Shown here: positions 15,763-24,987 of the stretch, in pieces
Layout of the letters: each line of letters opens with the position of its first letter
Position numbering within the stretch: the stretch's first letter is position 1
Source: Cellvibrio sp. KY-GH-1
Lineage (GTDB): Bacteria > Pseudomonadota > Gammaproteobacteria > Pseudomonadales > Cellvibrionaceae
DNA: 64,000 nt
Direction: 5' to 3'
Assembly: GCF_008806975.1 (NCBI RefSeq)
Contig: NZ_CP031728.1
Coordinates: 620,001-684,000 of the forward strand
Translations under genes and position numbers: made by a program
The notes under the pieces: model-generated
Told to the model about the DNA's origin: nothing
The model's database searches: none
What the model saw: only the letters and a program-made list of their open reading frames with translations

Positions 15763-17743
15763 GAAAGTAGACCTCAATAGCTTCGTTCTCGGCTTTGAGT
15801 TTTGAGTGCCGAGGGGTGTTCTTTATAAGATTTGTTAACTCAATGGCGTTGGCGTCGTATAACGCTTTAAGTCCCTTTTCATTTCGCTTGGAAAACACCG
15901 CATCTTTGCATGGACCTTTTCCATCCACTCCGGCGCAATGCACTGCCGATTCAACCCCGCCGTACTCACAAGATTGAGTCATGCAAAAACCAAGTAGGGT
16001 GCGTCGGCAAGATGCTTCGCCGCTCTTTGCGAGTTCCTCCAGCTTTTTGTAATCGCGATCTTCAATAAGTTTGAGCGTGTTCACTGCGATTAGATTTTTT
16101 CCTGTGGCGTGAACGCTGTCACCAATACTGTTTTCAGCTATCTCAATTAACTCCCGTACTGCTGACCTATTGGCCTCGACAGTAACTGCATCACTAGCGT
16201 TGGCATTCGTTATAAGGCGCGTGTAATTACGTCCATAGTAATAACTTTGATAAACGGTTTTATGTTTCATCATCCACTGTATAATTTCATCTGGTACGTT
16301 TGAGGCAAACAGATTTACGGCCAAGGTCCGTCTTAGTTGATGGGCGTTAAACGACCAGCTGCCATCGACCTTGAACCATAATTTCTCCGTTAGCGTCGGT
16401 GTAAGCTGGTATGCGATGTTGTAGTCGTCTTTAGTAATTATAAATTCCTTTTCAGGGAATGCTAACGGATTGAGTTCTACGAACTTACCTAAGTCCCATT
16501 GGTATACTTTGATAGAGCTCGTGCCCGAACCCCAATGTTCTATCTTGCCTGTCATTAGATATGGATTTATTTGAACATCTTGAGGGACGACTTTGAACGT
16601 AGTGTCTAACCGCAAGCGTGAGAAGAAATTAAGAATTTTGACCGCGCGTTCGACTGAAGTTGGTACGACCCAGCGCGCATCACTATCAGGATCAGTTTTT
16701 GTTGTTTCACCCGCCAGCAACGCTACCTTACCGAGAGTTGGGTCATCGTCCTCGATAAAACAATCCGAACGCATGGAAAGCCCTTCACCGAGCCTCTGTA
16801 TACTGTGTGCCAATATAAACGTGAATGCACAATCCCTTACGAGGTTTGCATAGACAGAGAGCGCTTGTAATTCGTATTTCTGAGTAGGTATATAGCCTAC
16901 CCATCGGTTTAAGAGATCAGCTATTCCATAGTCTTCAAAAAATACTGTTGCTCCTCCTCGATAAATCCGTCTTTTGGCTCGTGATGGTTTCATTTGACCC
17001 TTGACGCTAGTGTCCCGCCCTGCATTTACGAATGGGCTCTTTTGAGAGTGACCATTTTCAATGTTGTGTCGATACGCGTCATGCACCCATGTCCAAGCCT
17101 TTGCAAAAGCGGCTTGCTTCATTTCAAATGCGTCCATCACGAGTTCGGTTGATCGAATGAGCGACATCCAAATACGTGGGGGTATATAAGCGTTTTGGAC
17201 TGGTATATGAGAGATTTGGAGTTGAACTAATTTTTCGATGAATGCAACATCAGCAATTTTCCAACCCAAAACATTTTCCGCTCTCAATAAGGCATTAAGA
17301 ATCCCAAGCACTCTTCTGTGCTGTGGTGGTGAAAGAAAATCTATAAGATCGCTTGCCAAGCGCGGAAATCGGTAAATTTGATTAATGGTGATGTTGTGTA
17401 AGTCTGCAAATTTGCAAAGCTTACTCAACAATTTGAATGTTGATTGAATTGATTTTACCGTTCCTGGAAACAAAGGCATGTGGTACAGATATAGAAATGT
17501 AACCTGCTTGAGAAGATCCTTGTTTTTTGGGGTAAGCTTCTGAATATTGAAATTAAAGGAAGAACGGCTATAGGCATGAAAATCCCACCGTTCATCACAA
17601 TATTTGGAAAGTGGTTTGCCGTCAGAGTCAACAGAAACATAAAAATCATCTGGTGGCGGGTAAGTTATTGGCTGGTAGTTGCAAAGCTCTGAAGCTATTA
17701 ATGATATATGGGTGTCGCAAAATCGAAGAGTTGAGGCGTTCAT
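15740..17743 (-). CDS. Tyrosine recombinase, third of trio (TnpB-size)
   Basis: About 667 residues, the size of Tn554 TnpB. The C-terminal catalytic domain shows Arg in Ser-Ile-Gln-Arg-Leu-Gly-Glu-Gly (box I region), His-Gln-Leu-Arg-Arg-Thr (the His-x-x-Arg of box II), then Met-Lys-His-Lys-Thr and a Tyr-Tyr-Tyr-Gly cluster holding the candidate nucleophile. A Cys-rich tail follows (Cys-x9-Cys, Cys-x-x-Cys-like spacing). I chose ATG 17743 rather than 17776: it has GGGAG five bases upstream and overlaps the previous stop as ATGA, indicating translational coupling. It acts with its two neighbours in excision and integration of the island. Confidence 0.8.
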   Translation of the reverse strand: MNASTLRFCDTHISLIASELCNYQPITYPPPDDFYVSVDSDGKPLSKYCDERWDFHAYSRSSFNFNIQKLTPKNKDLLKQVTFLYLYHMPLFPGTVKSIQSTFKLLSKLCKFADLHNITINQIYRFPRLASDLIDFLSPPQHRRVLGILNALLRAENVLGWKIADVAFIEKLVQLQISHIPVQNAYIPPRIWMSLIRSTELVMDAFEMKQAAFAKAWTWVHDAYRHNIENGHSQKSPFVNAGRDTSVKGQMKPSRAKRRIYRGGATVFFEDYGIADLLNRWVGYIPTQKYELQALSVYANLVRDCAFTFILAHSIQRLGEGLSMRSDCFIEDDDPTLGKVALLAGETTKTDPDSDARWVVPTSVERAVKILNFFSRLRLDTTFKVVPQDVQINPYLMTGKIEHWGSGTSSIKVYQWDLGKFVELNPLAFPEKEFIITKDDYNIAYQLTPTLTEKLWFKVDGSWSFNAHQLRRTLAVNLFASNVPDEIIQWMMKHKTVYQSYYYGRNYTRLITNANASDAVTVEANRSAVRELIEIAENSIGDSVHATGKNLIAVNTLKLIEDRDYKKLEELAKSGEASCRRTLLGFCMTQSCEYGGVESAVHCAGVDGKGPCKDAVFSKRNEKGLKALYDANAIELTNLIKNTPRHSKLKAENEAIEVYFHATSQKC

Positions 17744-19401
17744 CTGGACTCCCAGAATTGAATGATGTTTTTCCATGTTGGGTGATAGACACCTTCTTCA
17801 ATGCGAATAAGAGACTCAATTACCCATTGTTGTGATCGCGTATTGCGTTCTCTGAAGGCGTCCAGCTTTTCCGACAGTCGCTTAATAACCAGGTCTGCAG
17901 GTATCGCACGTTTTACTGGTTGAGCAGCTTCAATAATTTTTAGGTATCTAAAAGTTGTAAGCGACCACACATAATCCTCGGAATCGATGTCGCGATGGCT
18001 TTTGCACCACAGGCAACCAGATTCATTGATGCAGTTGGGGTTAATTACTCCTGATGGTCTGTCGTGTGTGGATTCAGGTTGCGCGTTACAACCGCTGTTT
18101 ATCAAACTAACTGGTTTTTTATTCCAAAATTTCGTCAGTGCAGTCATAGCGCGTTGCTGTGACGGCCTTTCATACGCCTGCTTAAATACTTCTCGTGTGT
18201 GCTGGCTCATCTCAGCACTCAGATTTGGGTCACCACTCATGCGATCTAAAAAGTTTGCACGAGTATTGCGAGTCACCCTCGGTGGAATCCATGGGATCCC
18301 ATCCTGTTTTGCTTGTGCCTTGAGCACTCCGTAGTTCACGCTGCCATTATTGGTGCTCTTATAGAGGACAGGGAAAAGTTTAGAATCTTCAGGATAAAAA
18401 AAATCGACAAACTTTATTAAATTCTTAAATCGCTCTCGATACTCTTTATAAATCGTAAATTTGACGGGCCCCTTTTTTCTCCCCTTGTAGCATGTCACAA
18501 GCCAATCATTGTTTCCCTGTAGCTTATAGGTAAATCCTTTTCGTTCAATCTGGGTAGCCTGTGACATACTCATGCCAGTTTGATATACGAAGATCACAAT
18601 CTCAGCAAGCAGCCGAATTCTTATCAAGCTCCCTCTGAACATATCTATCGTTGTGGTTGGTTTACAAAGCGTTACAGCCTTTCGCGATATGACGTTGTTT
18701 TGATGGTTGAGCAGTCCCGTTAGTCCAGATGGCATTCTAATTGAATGTCTTGAACCATCAGGTTTCAGTATGTCTAGGGCTATTGGTAGTTGGCCATGAA
18801 TCGACTCAACAGTAATGGCGTTAGAAATATCGACGCAGTAATGTCCAAGTATTCTTGCGTCCCCTAAGCTCTGCTTCTCTGCCGCACGACTGATAAGTGT
18901 CTTACGAGGAGCCTTATAGGATTTGATCGTCTTAGATTGATATTTCAGTAGCAGGTGAGGGGGTCTTTCCAATATGTCGGATATATATTGGCTCAAATCG
19001 AGAACGTTTTTATAGGCCGTTATACCTTTGATATCCTTTTTGACGTATGCCTGAGAATAGTTGTACTCATCGTATGCCAGGAACACTGTTTCTAACGCCT
19101 TATCTTCCACCGATAGCTGAATATCATTTACATCGATCCATTTTATAAATTTATTGATAATGTGATAGTAGGTGTAGATTGATGCGTGTGATGTGCCCCG
19201 CGTAATTTCGAGGTTTAAAAGATCCTTAATTGCTTCTACGAACGGTAAGCGATCTTTAATAATGCCATGCCAAGCTTCAGCTGTTGCATCGCGATAAAAC
19301 CATCGGGATTCTGTCGCTGCTCCTCCTTTAATGAGCCAGCGACTGAGGTCGGTCCATGCACCTTCAATTTCTTTGATTTTTAGATGCTCCGGCTTCTTCA
19401 A
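17740..19401 (-). CDS. Tyrosine recombinase-like protein, second of trio, altered active site
   Basis: A 553-residue phage-integrase-like protein that starts with TTG after a GGAG site, 15 bases after the first recombinase. Conserved blocks are visible but altered: box I reads Thr-Gly-Met-Ser-Met-Ser-Gln where an Arg is normal, and the His-x-x-Arg region reads Arg-Val-Thr-Arg-Asn-Thr-Arg. A Gln-His-Thr-Arg-Glu ... Gln-Ala-Tyr segment keeps His and Tyr. A Cys-x6-Cys-x2-Cys pattern near the C-terminus may bind metal. Loss of the box I Arg suggests a weakened or purely structural partner. It overlaps the next gene through ATGA. Confidence 0.75.
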   Translation of the reverse strand: MKKPEHLKIKEIEGAWTDLSRWLIKGGAATESRWFYRDATAEAWHGIIKDRLPFVEAIKDLLNLEITRGTSHASIYTYYHIINKFIKWIDVNDIQLSVEDKALETVFLAYDEYNYSQAYVKKDIKGITAYKNVLDLSQYISDILERPPHLLLKYQSKTIKSYKAPRKTLISRAAEKQSLGDARILGHYCVDISNAITVESIHGQLPIALDILKPDGSRHSIRMPSGLTGLLNHQNNVISRKAVTLCKPTTTIDMFRGSLIRIRLLAEIVIFVYQTGMSMSQATQIERKGFTYKLQGNNDWLVTCYKGRKKGPVKFTIYKEYRERFKNLIKFVDFFYPEDSKLFPVLYKSTNNGSVNYGVLKAQAKQDGIPWIPPRVTRNTRANFLDRMSGDPNLSAEMSQHTREVFKQAYERPSQQRAMTALTKFWNKKPVSLINSGCNAQPESTHDRPSGVINPNCINESGCLWCKSHRDIDSEDYVWSLTTFRYLKIIEAAQPVKRAIPADLVIKRLSEKLDAFRERNTRSQQWVIESLIRIEEGVYHPTWKNIIQFWESR

Positions 19402-19416
19402 GTTCGTTTCACTCCA

Positions 19417-20748
19417 CTAAAAAAAGTTTGGGCCTAAGAACTGATTGGTAAACTCTTTGTTCACCTTTCTTGCTGTTTTGGATGTTTTTAAAAACTTTAC
19501 GTATTTCCAAGTTGTGCTTGCATTTTTATGCATCAACCAATCTCTAACATGCTCAATTGCATTTGCGTCACTTACGCTCATATATAAACGCGCAAGCTCG
19601 GTTCCACAGGTTGCCCTGGATTGGTGAAATTTAAGGTCATGAAACTGCGTCAAGTTGTCTCGAACTAAAGCCTTTCTTAAATCGGAAAGAGCTGTGTTGA
19701 TGCTTGCTTCGCTGTAGGGATTTCCATCTTTTGTCAGAAACACCAAAGACTTGTTTGCCTTTGATGCTTTGGCTTGACGTTTAAGCCTAGTGACATTTGT
19801 TTCAGCATACTCAAGTATGAATTCGTGTACTGGTTTCAGAAAGCGGAGGTAACCTCGGACATCGAATTTTGTATCGATCCCTGTGCCCGGTCCGGCAGCA
19901 ATTAGTAGTATGAAACTATCTGGGTGCTCACCGATTGAGATGGAAGTCGGATCTACTATAGCGCTTTTAAGATTTTCAATCCGAAGTGTCCTTATTGATC
20001 CGATGCGCGCTCCTGTGAAGAACCCCAGAGTAAACATGGCGTGTAAAATTATGTTTTGTTCACTGGAATTTTGCTTCAAATACCTCAACAGGGTATCCCT
20101 ATCTTCGGTAGAGAGTGGCATTAAGCCGTCTTCGACACTAGTGATGTTTGCCTTTCGGTGTGGAATTCTTAGGTCGGTTGTCCACACACTTAACGTGCGA
20201 TTGAAGCCTGTCTGGTCGAAATATGTAGCTGCAATCTGCTGGTCAGCCCACATCTCAAGCTGTTTATCTATTAATCCTCTCGCCTTGACCCATTTGTAGA
20301 AGTTGACGACTGCATTTATTCGTCGCGAAGCTAATGAGCTTGTCTTAGTTGAGGTATTTATAAGATGCCCGCGGAATCGTTCCAAGCAGCGATCCTCGCG
20401 TTTAATGGGAAAGTGGAGCCAGTGAAGATTGTTTTCCTCCAACCAATCTGCATAGGCCTTTAAATCGTAAGCATTGCTACGAATCGTTGGAGACTTTACT
20501 CGCTTTTCTGCCAAGTAACGATGAGCCTCCATCCACAGCGAGCCATCAGACCAGAAAATGGTGTACTTGGTCTTAGGTTTACTGGATTCGCGCGGAGCCC
20601 AGTCTCCGTCGATGCGGATGTAAGGTAGAGCTGCGTAGGATTCGAGGTGTGCCAAAGTGGGTGACCCGACAGATTGAGGTATTGTCAGGTGATAATCAAA
20701 CTTATGTGTAGTAATGTCAATATGGCAACTAATGTGTAAAATAGACAC
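19417..20748 (-). CDS. Tyrosine recombinase, first of trio
   Basis: A 443-residue integrase with an intact catalytic set: Thr-Gly-Ala-Arg-Ile-Gly (box I Arg), a lysine-rich beta-hairpin region, Phe-His-Gln-Ser-Arg-Ala-Thr (His-x-x-Arg), Leu-Met-His-Lys-Asn and Lys-Tyr-Val near the C-terminus (nucleophile Tyr). An N-terminal SAM-like DNA-binding domain precedes it. The only usable start is GTG at 20748, which lies inside the conserved Trp-Gln-Gly-Val-Tyr codons of yjbQ on the same strand but in another frame. Transcription, and perhaps translation, therefore depends on the host gene it has entered. It is the first gene of the recombinase operon. Confidence 0.85.
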   Translation of the reverse strand: MSILHISCHIDITTHKFDYHLTIPQSVGSPTLAHLESYAALPYIRIDGDWAPRESSKPKTKYTIFWSDGSLWMEAHRYLAEKRVKSPTIRSNAYDLKAYADWLEENNLHWLHFPIKREDRCLERFRGHLINTSTKTSSLASRRINAVVNFYKWVKARGLIDKQLEMWADQQIAATYFDQTGFNRTLSVWTTDLRIPHRKANITSVEDGLMPLSTEDRDTLLRYLKQNSSEQNIILHAMFTLGFFTGARIGSIRTLRIENLKSAIVDPTSISIGEHPDSFILLIAAGPGTGIDTKFDVRGYLRFLKPVHEFILEYAETNVTRLKRQAKASKANKSLVFLTKDGNPYSEASINTALSDLRKALVRDNLTQFHDLKFHQSRATCGTELARLYMSVSDANAIEHVRDWLMHKNASTTWKYVKFLKTSKTARKVNKEFTNQFLGPNFF

Positions 20749-20757
20749 CTTGCCATA
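20721..20757. other. Candidate integration junction (att) in yjbQ
   Basis: The yjbQ frame departs from its family here. The junction holds inverted arms TATGGCAA (20721-20728) and TTGCCATA (20750-20757), with inner arms GTGT/ACAC around the 7-base CTATTTT on the minus strand. This layout resembles the core site of a tyrosine recombinase: host arm, short spacer, element arm. The matching left junction was not found in the window. Confidence 0.5.
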
Positions 20758-21097
20758 TCCCCAAATTTAATCGCCCCCGTGTAACAGGGATATTCAAGCT
20801 TGCGCCCAACAAGCTGCTTTTTAGATGAGCTGGTAAATCATCACTGCCTTCGTCATTGTGTAAATAGTAGGGTTGATCCTCTGGAGCTAGGCGATTAAAA
20901 AAGCTTTCGAAATCTTTACGGACTGTGGGGTCCGCATTTTCATTAATGGTGAGCGAAGCGGATGTATGCTTGATCAAGATATTCAATAAACCTATATCCA
21001 TTTTTTTTATTTCTGGAATTGCTCCAAGGATTTCATTGGTTATCAAATGAAATCCGCGACGATAAGGCGGTAACTGAATTTCTTTTTGTATCCACAT
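20729..21097 (-). CDS. yjbQ: YjbQ/UPF0047 family protein, 3' end replaced
   Basis: The protein matches YjbQ (UPF0047; thiamin phosphate synthase-like activity is reported for the family) from the start through Ile-Lys-His-Thr-Ser-Ala-Ser-Leu, Asp-Pro-Thr-Val-Arg and Gly-Ile-Trp-Gln-Gly. E. coli YjbQ then continues for about 20 residues with a Glu-His-Arg ... Gly-Gly-Ser-Arg-Arg segment. Here it ends after Val-Tyr-Phe-Thr-His at 122 residues. The missing tail coincides exactly with the start of the recombinase gene, so the gene was broken by integration. The product may be non-functional or have altered stability. It follows the HopJ-like gene by 15 bases. Confidence 0.8.
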   Translation of the reverse strand: MWIQKEIQLPPYRRGFHLITNEILGAIPEIKKMDIGLLNILIKHTSASLTINENADPTVRKDFESFFNRLAPEDQPYYLHNDEGSDDLPAHLKSSLLGASLNIPVTRGRLNLGIWQGVYFTH

Positions 21098-21112
21098 GAG
21101 ATGCTACCTAAC

Positions 21113-21457
21113 TTATTTTGGCGATAGCGCCACGCCGGTAAAGCGAATACCCTGCCATCCGAATTTAATAAAATTACGAATATTTTGGTGGTCTGTGGCC
21201 GCGGGATGTTGCAAGACGTCTATTCGGTAGTAGTCACCAAAGCACTGTAAGGTTTGCTCGTTGTTAAAACCTTGAATTTGTGCAAACGAAAAGAGCTTGC
21301 AGGAGCCGGAATTTTGTCCAGCTTCATTTTTCAACTCGCCATTCTCAAATTCAGTTGGGGTAAAGTTATAGTTCGCGTCAATAACAGCGATAGTTTCTTT
21401 AAAGTCGATATTGTTTGGTGATTTGTTTAATTTGGCAATAAATTCTTCGATGCTCAT
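21113..21457 (-). CDS. HopJ type III effector-like protein
   Basis: A 114-residue protein of the HopJ family (PF08888): Asp-Phe-Lys-Glu-Thr-Ile near 18, Tyr-Asn-Phe-Thr-Pro-Thr-Glu-Phe near 30, and Gly-Ser-Cys-Lys-Leu-Phe-Ser-Phe near 51. Despite the family name, it occurs widely in free-living bacteria without a type III effector role. Its function is unknown. It lies upstream of yjbQ on the same strand and is probably cotranscribed. Confidence 0.8.
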   Translation of the reverse strand: MSIEEFIAKLNKSPNNIDFKETIAVIDANYNFTPTEFENGELKNEAGQNSGSCKLFSFAQIQGFNNEQTLQCFGDYYRIDVLQHPAATDHQNIRNFIKFGWQGIRFTGVALSPK

Positions 21458-21622
21458 AGTGATCTCGTAAATTCTGGAAATGGCGTAAAAACTAATTTGT
21501 AAACTGAAATGGCATTTTAGCCCGCTCTTAACAAAAAAAATAACTGCAGTGCAATATCTTATGGTTGTGTTAGCGTAATTGCGCTATGGTTATTACCACC
21601 CAGCCTTGATTGAGTGGTTGTT

Positions 21623-23320
21623 ATGACGAAAAAACGCCCAATATATATTCCGTTTGCGGGACCGGCATTGTTGGAAGCCCCTTTGTTGAACAAAGGCAGT
21701 GCATTTACTCAGCGCGAGCGGCAACAGTTTAATCTCGAGGGTTTGTTGCCTTACAAGATTGAGACAATCGAAGAGCAGGAGGCACGTGTTTACCATCAAT
21801 TGTGCTCCTTCCAAACGCCAATAGATAAACATATATACCTGCGTAACATTCAAGATACCAATGAAACTGCATATTTTAGGTTGGTGACAGATCACCTAAC
21901 GGAAATTATGCCGTTGATTTATACCCCTACGGTTGGTTTGGCGTGCCAGCAATTTTCCAAAATTTATCGCCGTAAGCGCGGATTGTTCATTTCGTATCCG
22001 GACCGCGATCGCATTGAAGATATGCTGCAAAATGCGACCAAACAAAATGTAAAAGTGATCGTTGTTACGGATGGTGAACGTATTTTGGGGCTCGGAGATC
22101 AAGGTATCGGTGGAATGGGGATTCCCATCGGTAAGCTGGCTCTTTACACCGCGTGTGGTGGCATCAGCCCGGCATATACGTTGCCAGTGACTCTCGACGT
22201 AGGGACGAATAATGCGGCGTTGTTAGATGACCCGATGTATATGGGGTGGCGGCACCCACGTATTACCGGTGATGATTATTATGCATTTGTGGATGAGTTC
22301 ATTCAGGCGGTAAAAGTTCGTTGGCCAAATGTATTGTTGCAATTTGAAGATTTTGCTCAGGACCATGCAACACCTTTATTAAAGCGTTACCGCGATCAAC
22401 TGTGTTGTTTTAATGATGATATTCAGGGCACTGCCGCTGTAGCGGTAGGGACGCTCATGTCAGCATGTTTGGCAAAAGGGGAACGGTTAAGTGATCAGCG
22501 CATCGTCTTTGCTGGTGCGGGTTCCGCGGGCTGTGGTATTGCAGATCAGATTGTTAAACAAATGATTGCCGAAGGTACCAGTGAGCAAGAAGCACGTCGG
22601 CGGATTTTCCTATTGAGCAAAGATGGATTGTTGCAGGAGAGTTCTTCAGGTTTGTTTGAATTTCAAATTCCGTTTTGTACCCCTGATGAAATTGTAAGTA
22701 ATTGGAGTCTAACCCACACAAAAGATGATGGTCCGATTAATTTATTGGATATTGTGATTAACGTTCAGCCGAGTGTGTTGATTGGTGTTTCAGGGCAGGC
22801 TGGGTTGTTTACCAAATCGGTGGTCGAGGCAATGCAAGCCGAATGCGAGTATCCATTGATTTTGCCCTTGTCGAACCCCACCTCTCAAGCTGAAGCACAG
22901 CCGGTAGATTTATTGCGTTGGACATCGGGCAAGGCGATGGTTGCTACAGGCAGCCCGTTTCCACCAGTAGATATGGGTGATCATGAAGTTGATATCGCTC
23001 AATGTAACAACAGTTATATTTTTCCTGGTGTTGGGTTGGGGGTTATTACTGCGAAGGCATCCAGAATTACTGACGCTATGATGATGGCGGCGAGTAAAGC
23101 CTTGGCTGATGCCTCTCCGGTAGCACAAACAGGGCAAGGGGCCTTGCTACCGCCCCTAGAGAAAATCCGCGATGTGAGCAAATTGATTGCAAGGGCGGTT
23201 GTACTTCAGGCAATAGCGGATGGGGTTGCGTTACCTATTCCGGTAGATTTAATCGATCAAAAAATCGAGAAAAATTTTTGGGAGCCGGAATACAGAGAGT
23301 ATCGCCGTACATCTTTCTAA
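21623..23320 (+). CDS. maeA: NAD-dependent malic enzyme
   Basis: About 565 residues, the length of the MaeA/SfcA family; converts malate to pyruvate and CO2 with NAD. Visible are Tyr-Thr-Pro-Thr-Val-Gly in the N-terminal domain, the metal/substrate segment [14 protein letters not shown], and the dinucleotide motif Gly-Ala-Gly-Ser-Ala-Gly. I take the ATG at 21623; a GTG three codons earlier is also open. It is divergent from hopJ/yjbQ, with a 165-base promoter gap. Confidence 0.93.
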   Translation: MTKKRPIYIPFAGPALLEAPLLNKGSAFTQRERQQFNLEGLLPYKIETIEEQEARVYHQLCSFQTPIDKHIYLRNIQDTNETAYFRLVTDHLTEIMPLIYTPTVGLACQQFSKIYRRKRGLFISYPDRDRIEDMLQNATKQNVKVIVVTDGERILGLGDQGIGGMGIPIGKLALYTACGGISPAYTLPVTLDVGTNNAALLDDPMYMGWRHPRITGDDYYAFVDEFIQAVKVRWPNVLLQFEDFAQDHATPLLKRYRDQLCCFNDDIQGTAAVAVGTLMSACLAKGERLSDQRIVFAGAGSAGCGIADQIVKQMIAEGTSEQEARRRIFLLSKDGLLQESSSGLFEFQIPFCTPDEIVSNWSLTHTKDDGPINLLDIVINVQPSVLIGVSGQAGLFTKSVVEAMQAECEYPLILPLSNPTSQAEAQPVDLLRWTSGKAMVATGSPFPPVDMGDHEVDIAQCNNSYIFPGVGLGVITAKASRITDAMMMAASKALADASPVAQTGQGALLPPLEKIRDVSKLIARAVVLQAIADGVALPIPVDLIDQKIEKNFWEPEYREYRRTSF

Positions 23321-23863
23321 CTAAACAAGTAAGTATTAATACCTGGGTGCAAAAAGTTTGTGCAATTTACCGTCTTGCAGCCTATATGCTAGTCTTCAAA
23401 GCGAGAGTAACAGATTTGGGTTCCACGTCGGTTTTGGTGTGATGACGTCGTTACAATACCAAAGACTTTTGTGGAATAGAGTGACAACTGGTCGGTTTGA
23501 CCATAAAATCAACACTGAATCAAAATTAGTTGAATTTGACGCCATTCTCTCTATCGTTTCTGTTGCAGGTGATGCAGAATAGGGGGTAATAGAGGGAGCG
23601 GGCCCGAGATCTAAAGCCGATTAGTGTGTAAGTGGTATTTCTTTAATAGCTTTAGGTCATAAGGCGTGGCGTTTAAATTAACGACCTATGCGGATACGTC
23701 AGGAGTGTAACCGGTGCCAGTACAAGGGCAGTTTCAAAGTGCAAGTCATGTGGTATTGATGATTTTGCAACTTGGGCAATCCTTTAACCAGTGCTATTGC
23801 ATTAACCCTAACCCTTTTTATAGCTTTTTAATCGACCTGAGTTGTTCGATAAAGGACTAAAAC
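23321..23863. other. Non-coding gap of 540 bases
   Basis: I see no convincing gene. A 74-codon frame (23358-23582) has no ribosome site and no recognisable family. A 48-codon GTG frame (23714-23860) has a GGAG upstream but nothing else. No clear terminator with a T tract follows maeA. The gap probably carries the promoter of the MmcQ-like gene. Confidence 0.4.
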
Positions 23864-24226
23864 ATGGATTTTCTTTCTGCACAGAAATACCTTTTAAACA
23901 AGCACCAAGCCAAAGAGATGTTTCCCTCTGGGCCAGATATGGCGGTTTACAAAGTTTGCCATAAAATGTTTGCGACTTTAACCGCAGAAGGCGGTGTGCC
24001 GCGCGTAAGTTTGAAGTGTGATCCCGATCTGGCGTTGCAGCTGCGTGAGCAGTATCCGGCTGTACGTCCCGGATTCCAGATGAATAAAAAGCACTGGAAC
24101 ACTATTATTCTTGATGGTTCCGTTCCGACAGAGCAGATCCAGCGAATGATCGATCATTCATATCAACTTATTGTTGATAACTTGCCAACTGCTGAGCGTG
24201 AGCAGTTACTTGCCTCTAAAAAGTAA
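23864..24226 (+). CDS. MmcQ/YjbR family DNA-binding protein
   Basis: A 120-residue protein of the YjbR type (PF04237), with a double-wing fold. Typical segments are Gly-Pro-Asp-Met-Ala-Val-Tyr-Lys-Val near 25, Val-Ser-Leu-Lys-Cys-Asp-Pro near 49, Pro-Gly-Phe-Gln-Met-Asn-Lys-Lys-His-Trp near 70, and a C-terminal Met-Ile-Asp-His-Ser-Tyr. The exact role is unknown. The start has an AAGGA site. Confidence 0.85.
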   Translation: MDFLSAQKYLLNKHQAKEMFPSGPDMAVYKVCHKMFATLTAEGGVPRVSLKCDPDLALQLREQYPAVRPGFQMNKKHWNTIILDGSVPTEQIQRMIDHSYQLIVDNLPTAEREQLLASKK

Positions 24227-24292
24227 CTTCCGTCTGCGCCGGACTGATATGCCGGCGCGCTCAAGCATAGAAGCTCGAGTGAGGTGGTGGTA

Positions 24293-24865
24293 ATGGCTGC
24301 TGACGGAGTCAACCAAGATCTACTAAAGGATATGAGAGATTCTTCCCTCGCTCAAACAACAAGCGTTGCAACACGCTTAAAACTTATTCGCGAGATGTTT
24401 GGTATATCTCAGCGAGAATTGGCTAAACGGGCCGGAGTTACCAATAGCAGTATTTCAATGATCGAGTTGGGGCAAGTGAGCCCCAGTATCCAGTCGCTCG
24501 AGAGAATTCTTGCTGTAGTTCCGATTGGTTTGTCCGATTTCTTTGGTTTTATCCCAACCTCCTCCGTTCGTGTCAATAAATCCTCATCCTTGTTATCGCC
24601 TACCGTAATGGAGTGCGCAGGAGACCAGTTGGTAAGCCATTTTGTTGTTGTCCTTCAGGGTGAAACAAATGGCCTGAAGTTGCTGACGCAGGATGCCTGT
24701 GGTTTGGTGGTTGAAGGGCGCGCTCAGTTAAAATCAATCGCTACTCAAGAGTTGCTGGATGAAGGGGATTCCTTTTATATCCCGGCTGGCCAGTTACATT
24801 GCTTTACCAATCAAGGTAAAGCGCCACTCAGGCTATTTATTTGCTCTCTTTTTGCTCATAAATAA
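24293..24865 (+). CDS. XRE-family regulator with C-terminal cupin
   Basis: About 190 residues: an N-terminal helix-turn-helix of the Cro/C1 type ([11 protein letters not shown] ... Ile-Ser-Met-Ile-Glu) and a C-terminal cupin (Tyr-Ile-Pro-Ala-Gly-Gln-Leu-His). This is the PuuR type, which senses small metabolites such as polyamines or amines. ATG 24293 follows a GAGGTGGTGG purine tract; a GTG three codons earlier is possible. It lies just before fadB on the same strand, but a link to fatty-acid control is not shown. Confidence 0.85.
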   Translation: MAADGVNQDLLKDMRDSSLAQTTSVATRLKLIREMFGISQRELAKRAGVTNSSISMIELGQVSPSIQSLERILAVVPIGLSDFFGFIPTSSVRVNKSSSLLSPTVMECAGDQLVSHFVVVLQGETNGLKLLTQDACGLVVEGRAQLKSIATQELLDEGDSFYIPAGQLHCFTNQGKAPLRLFICSLFAHK

Positions 24866-24987
24866 GCCTCATTCTATTTTTTTGTGCATTATTGCCCGTT
24901 GGCTTGCTCTACAGTAAGGCAAGTCAGCCTCAGCCTGCTAAACTCAAATCTAGATTTTCACTCCTTATACTAATGAGAGATTCGATT

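Noticed and set aside
21113..21457. Type III secretion effector role for the HopJ-like gene
   Set aside because: The family is common in bacteria without type III secretion, and no secretion genes are nearby.
23714..23860. 48-codon GTG frame before the MmcQ gene
   Set aside because: Has a GGAG upstream but no recognisable sequence character and ends just before the next ribosome site.
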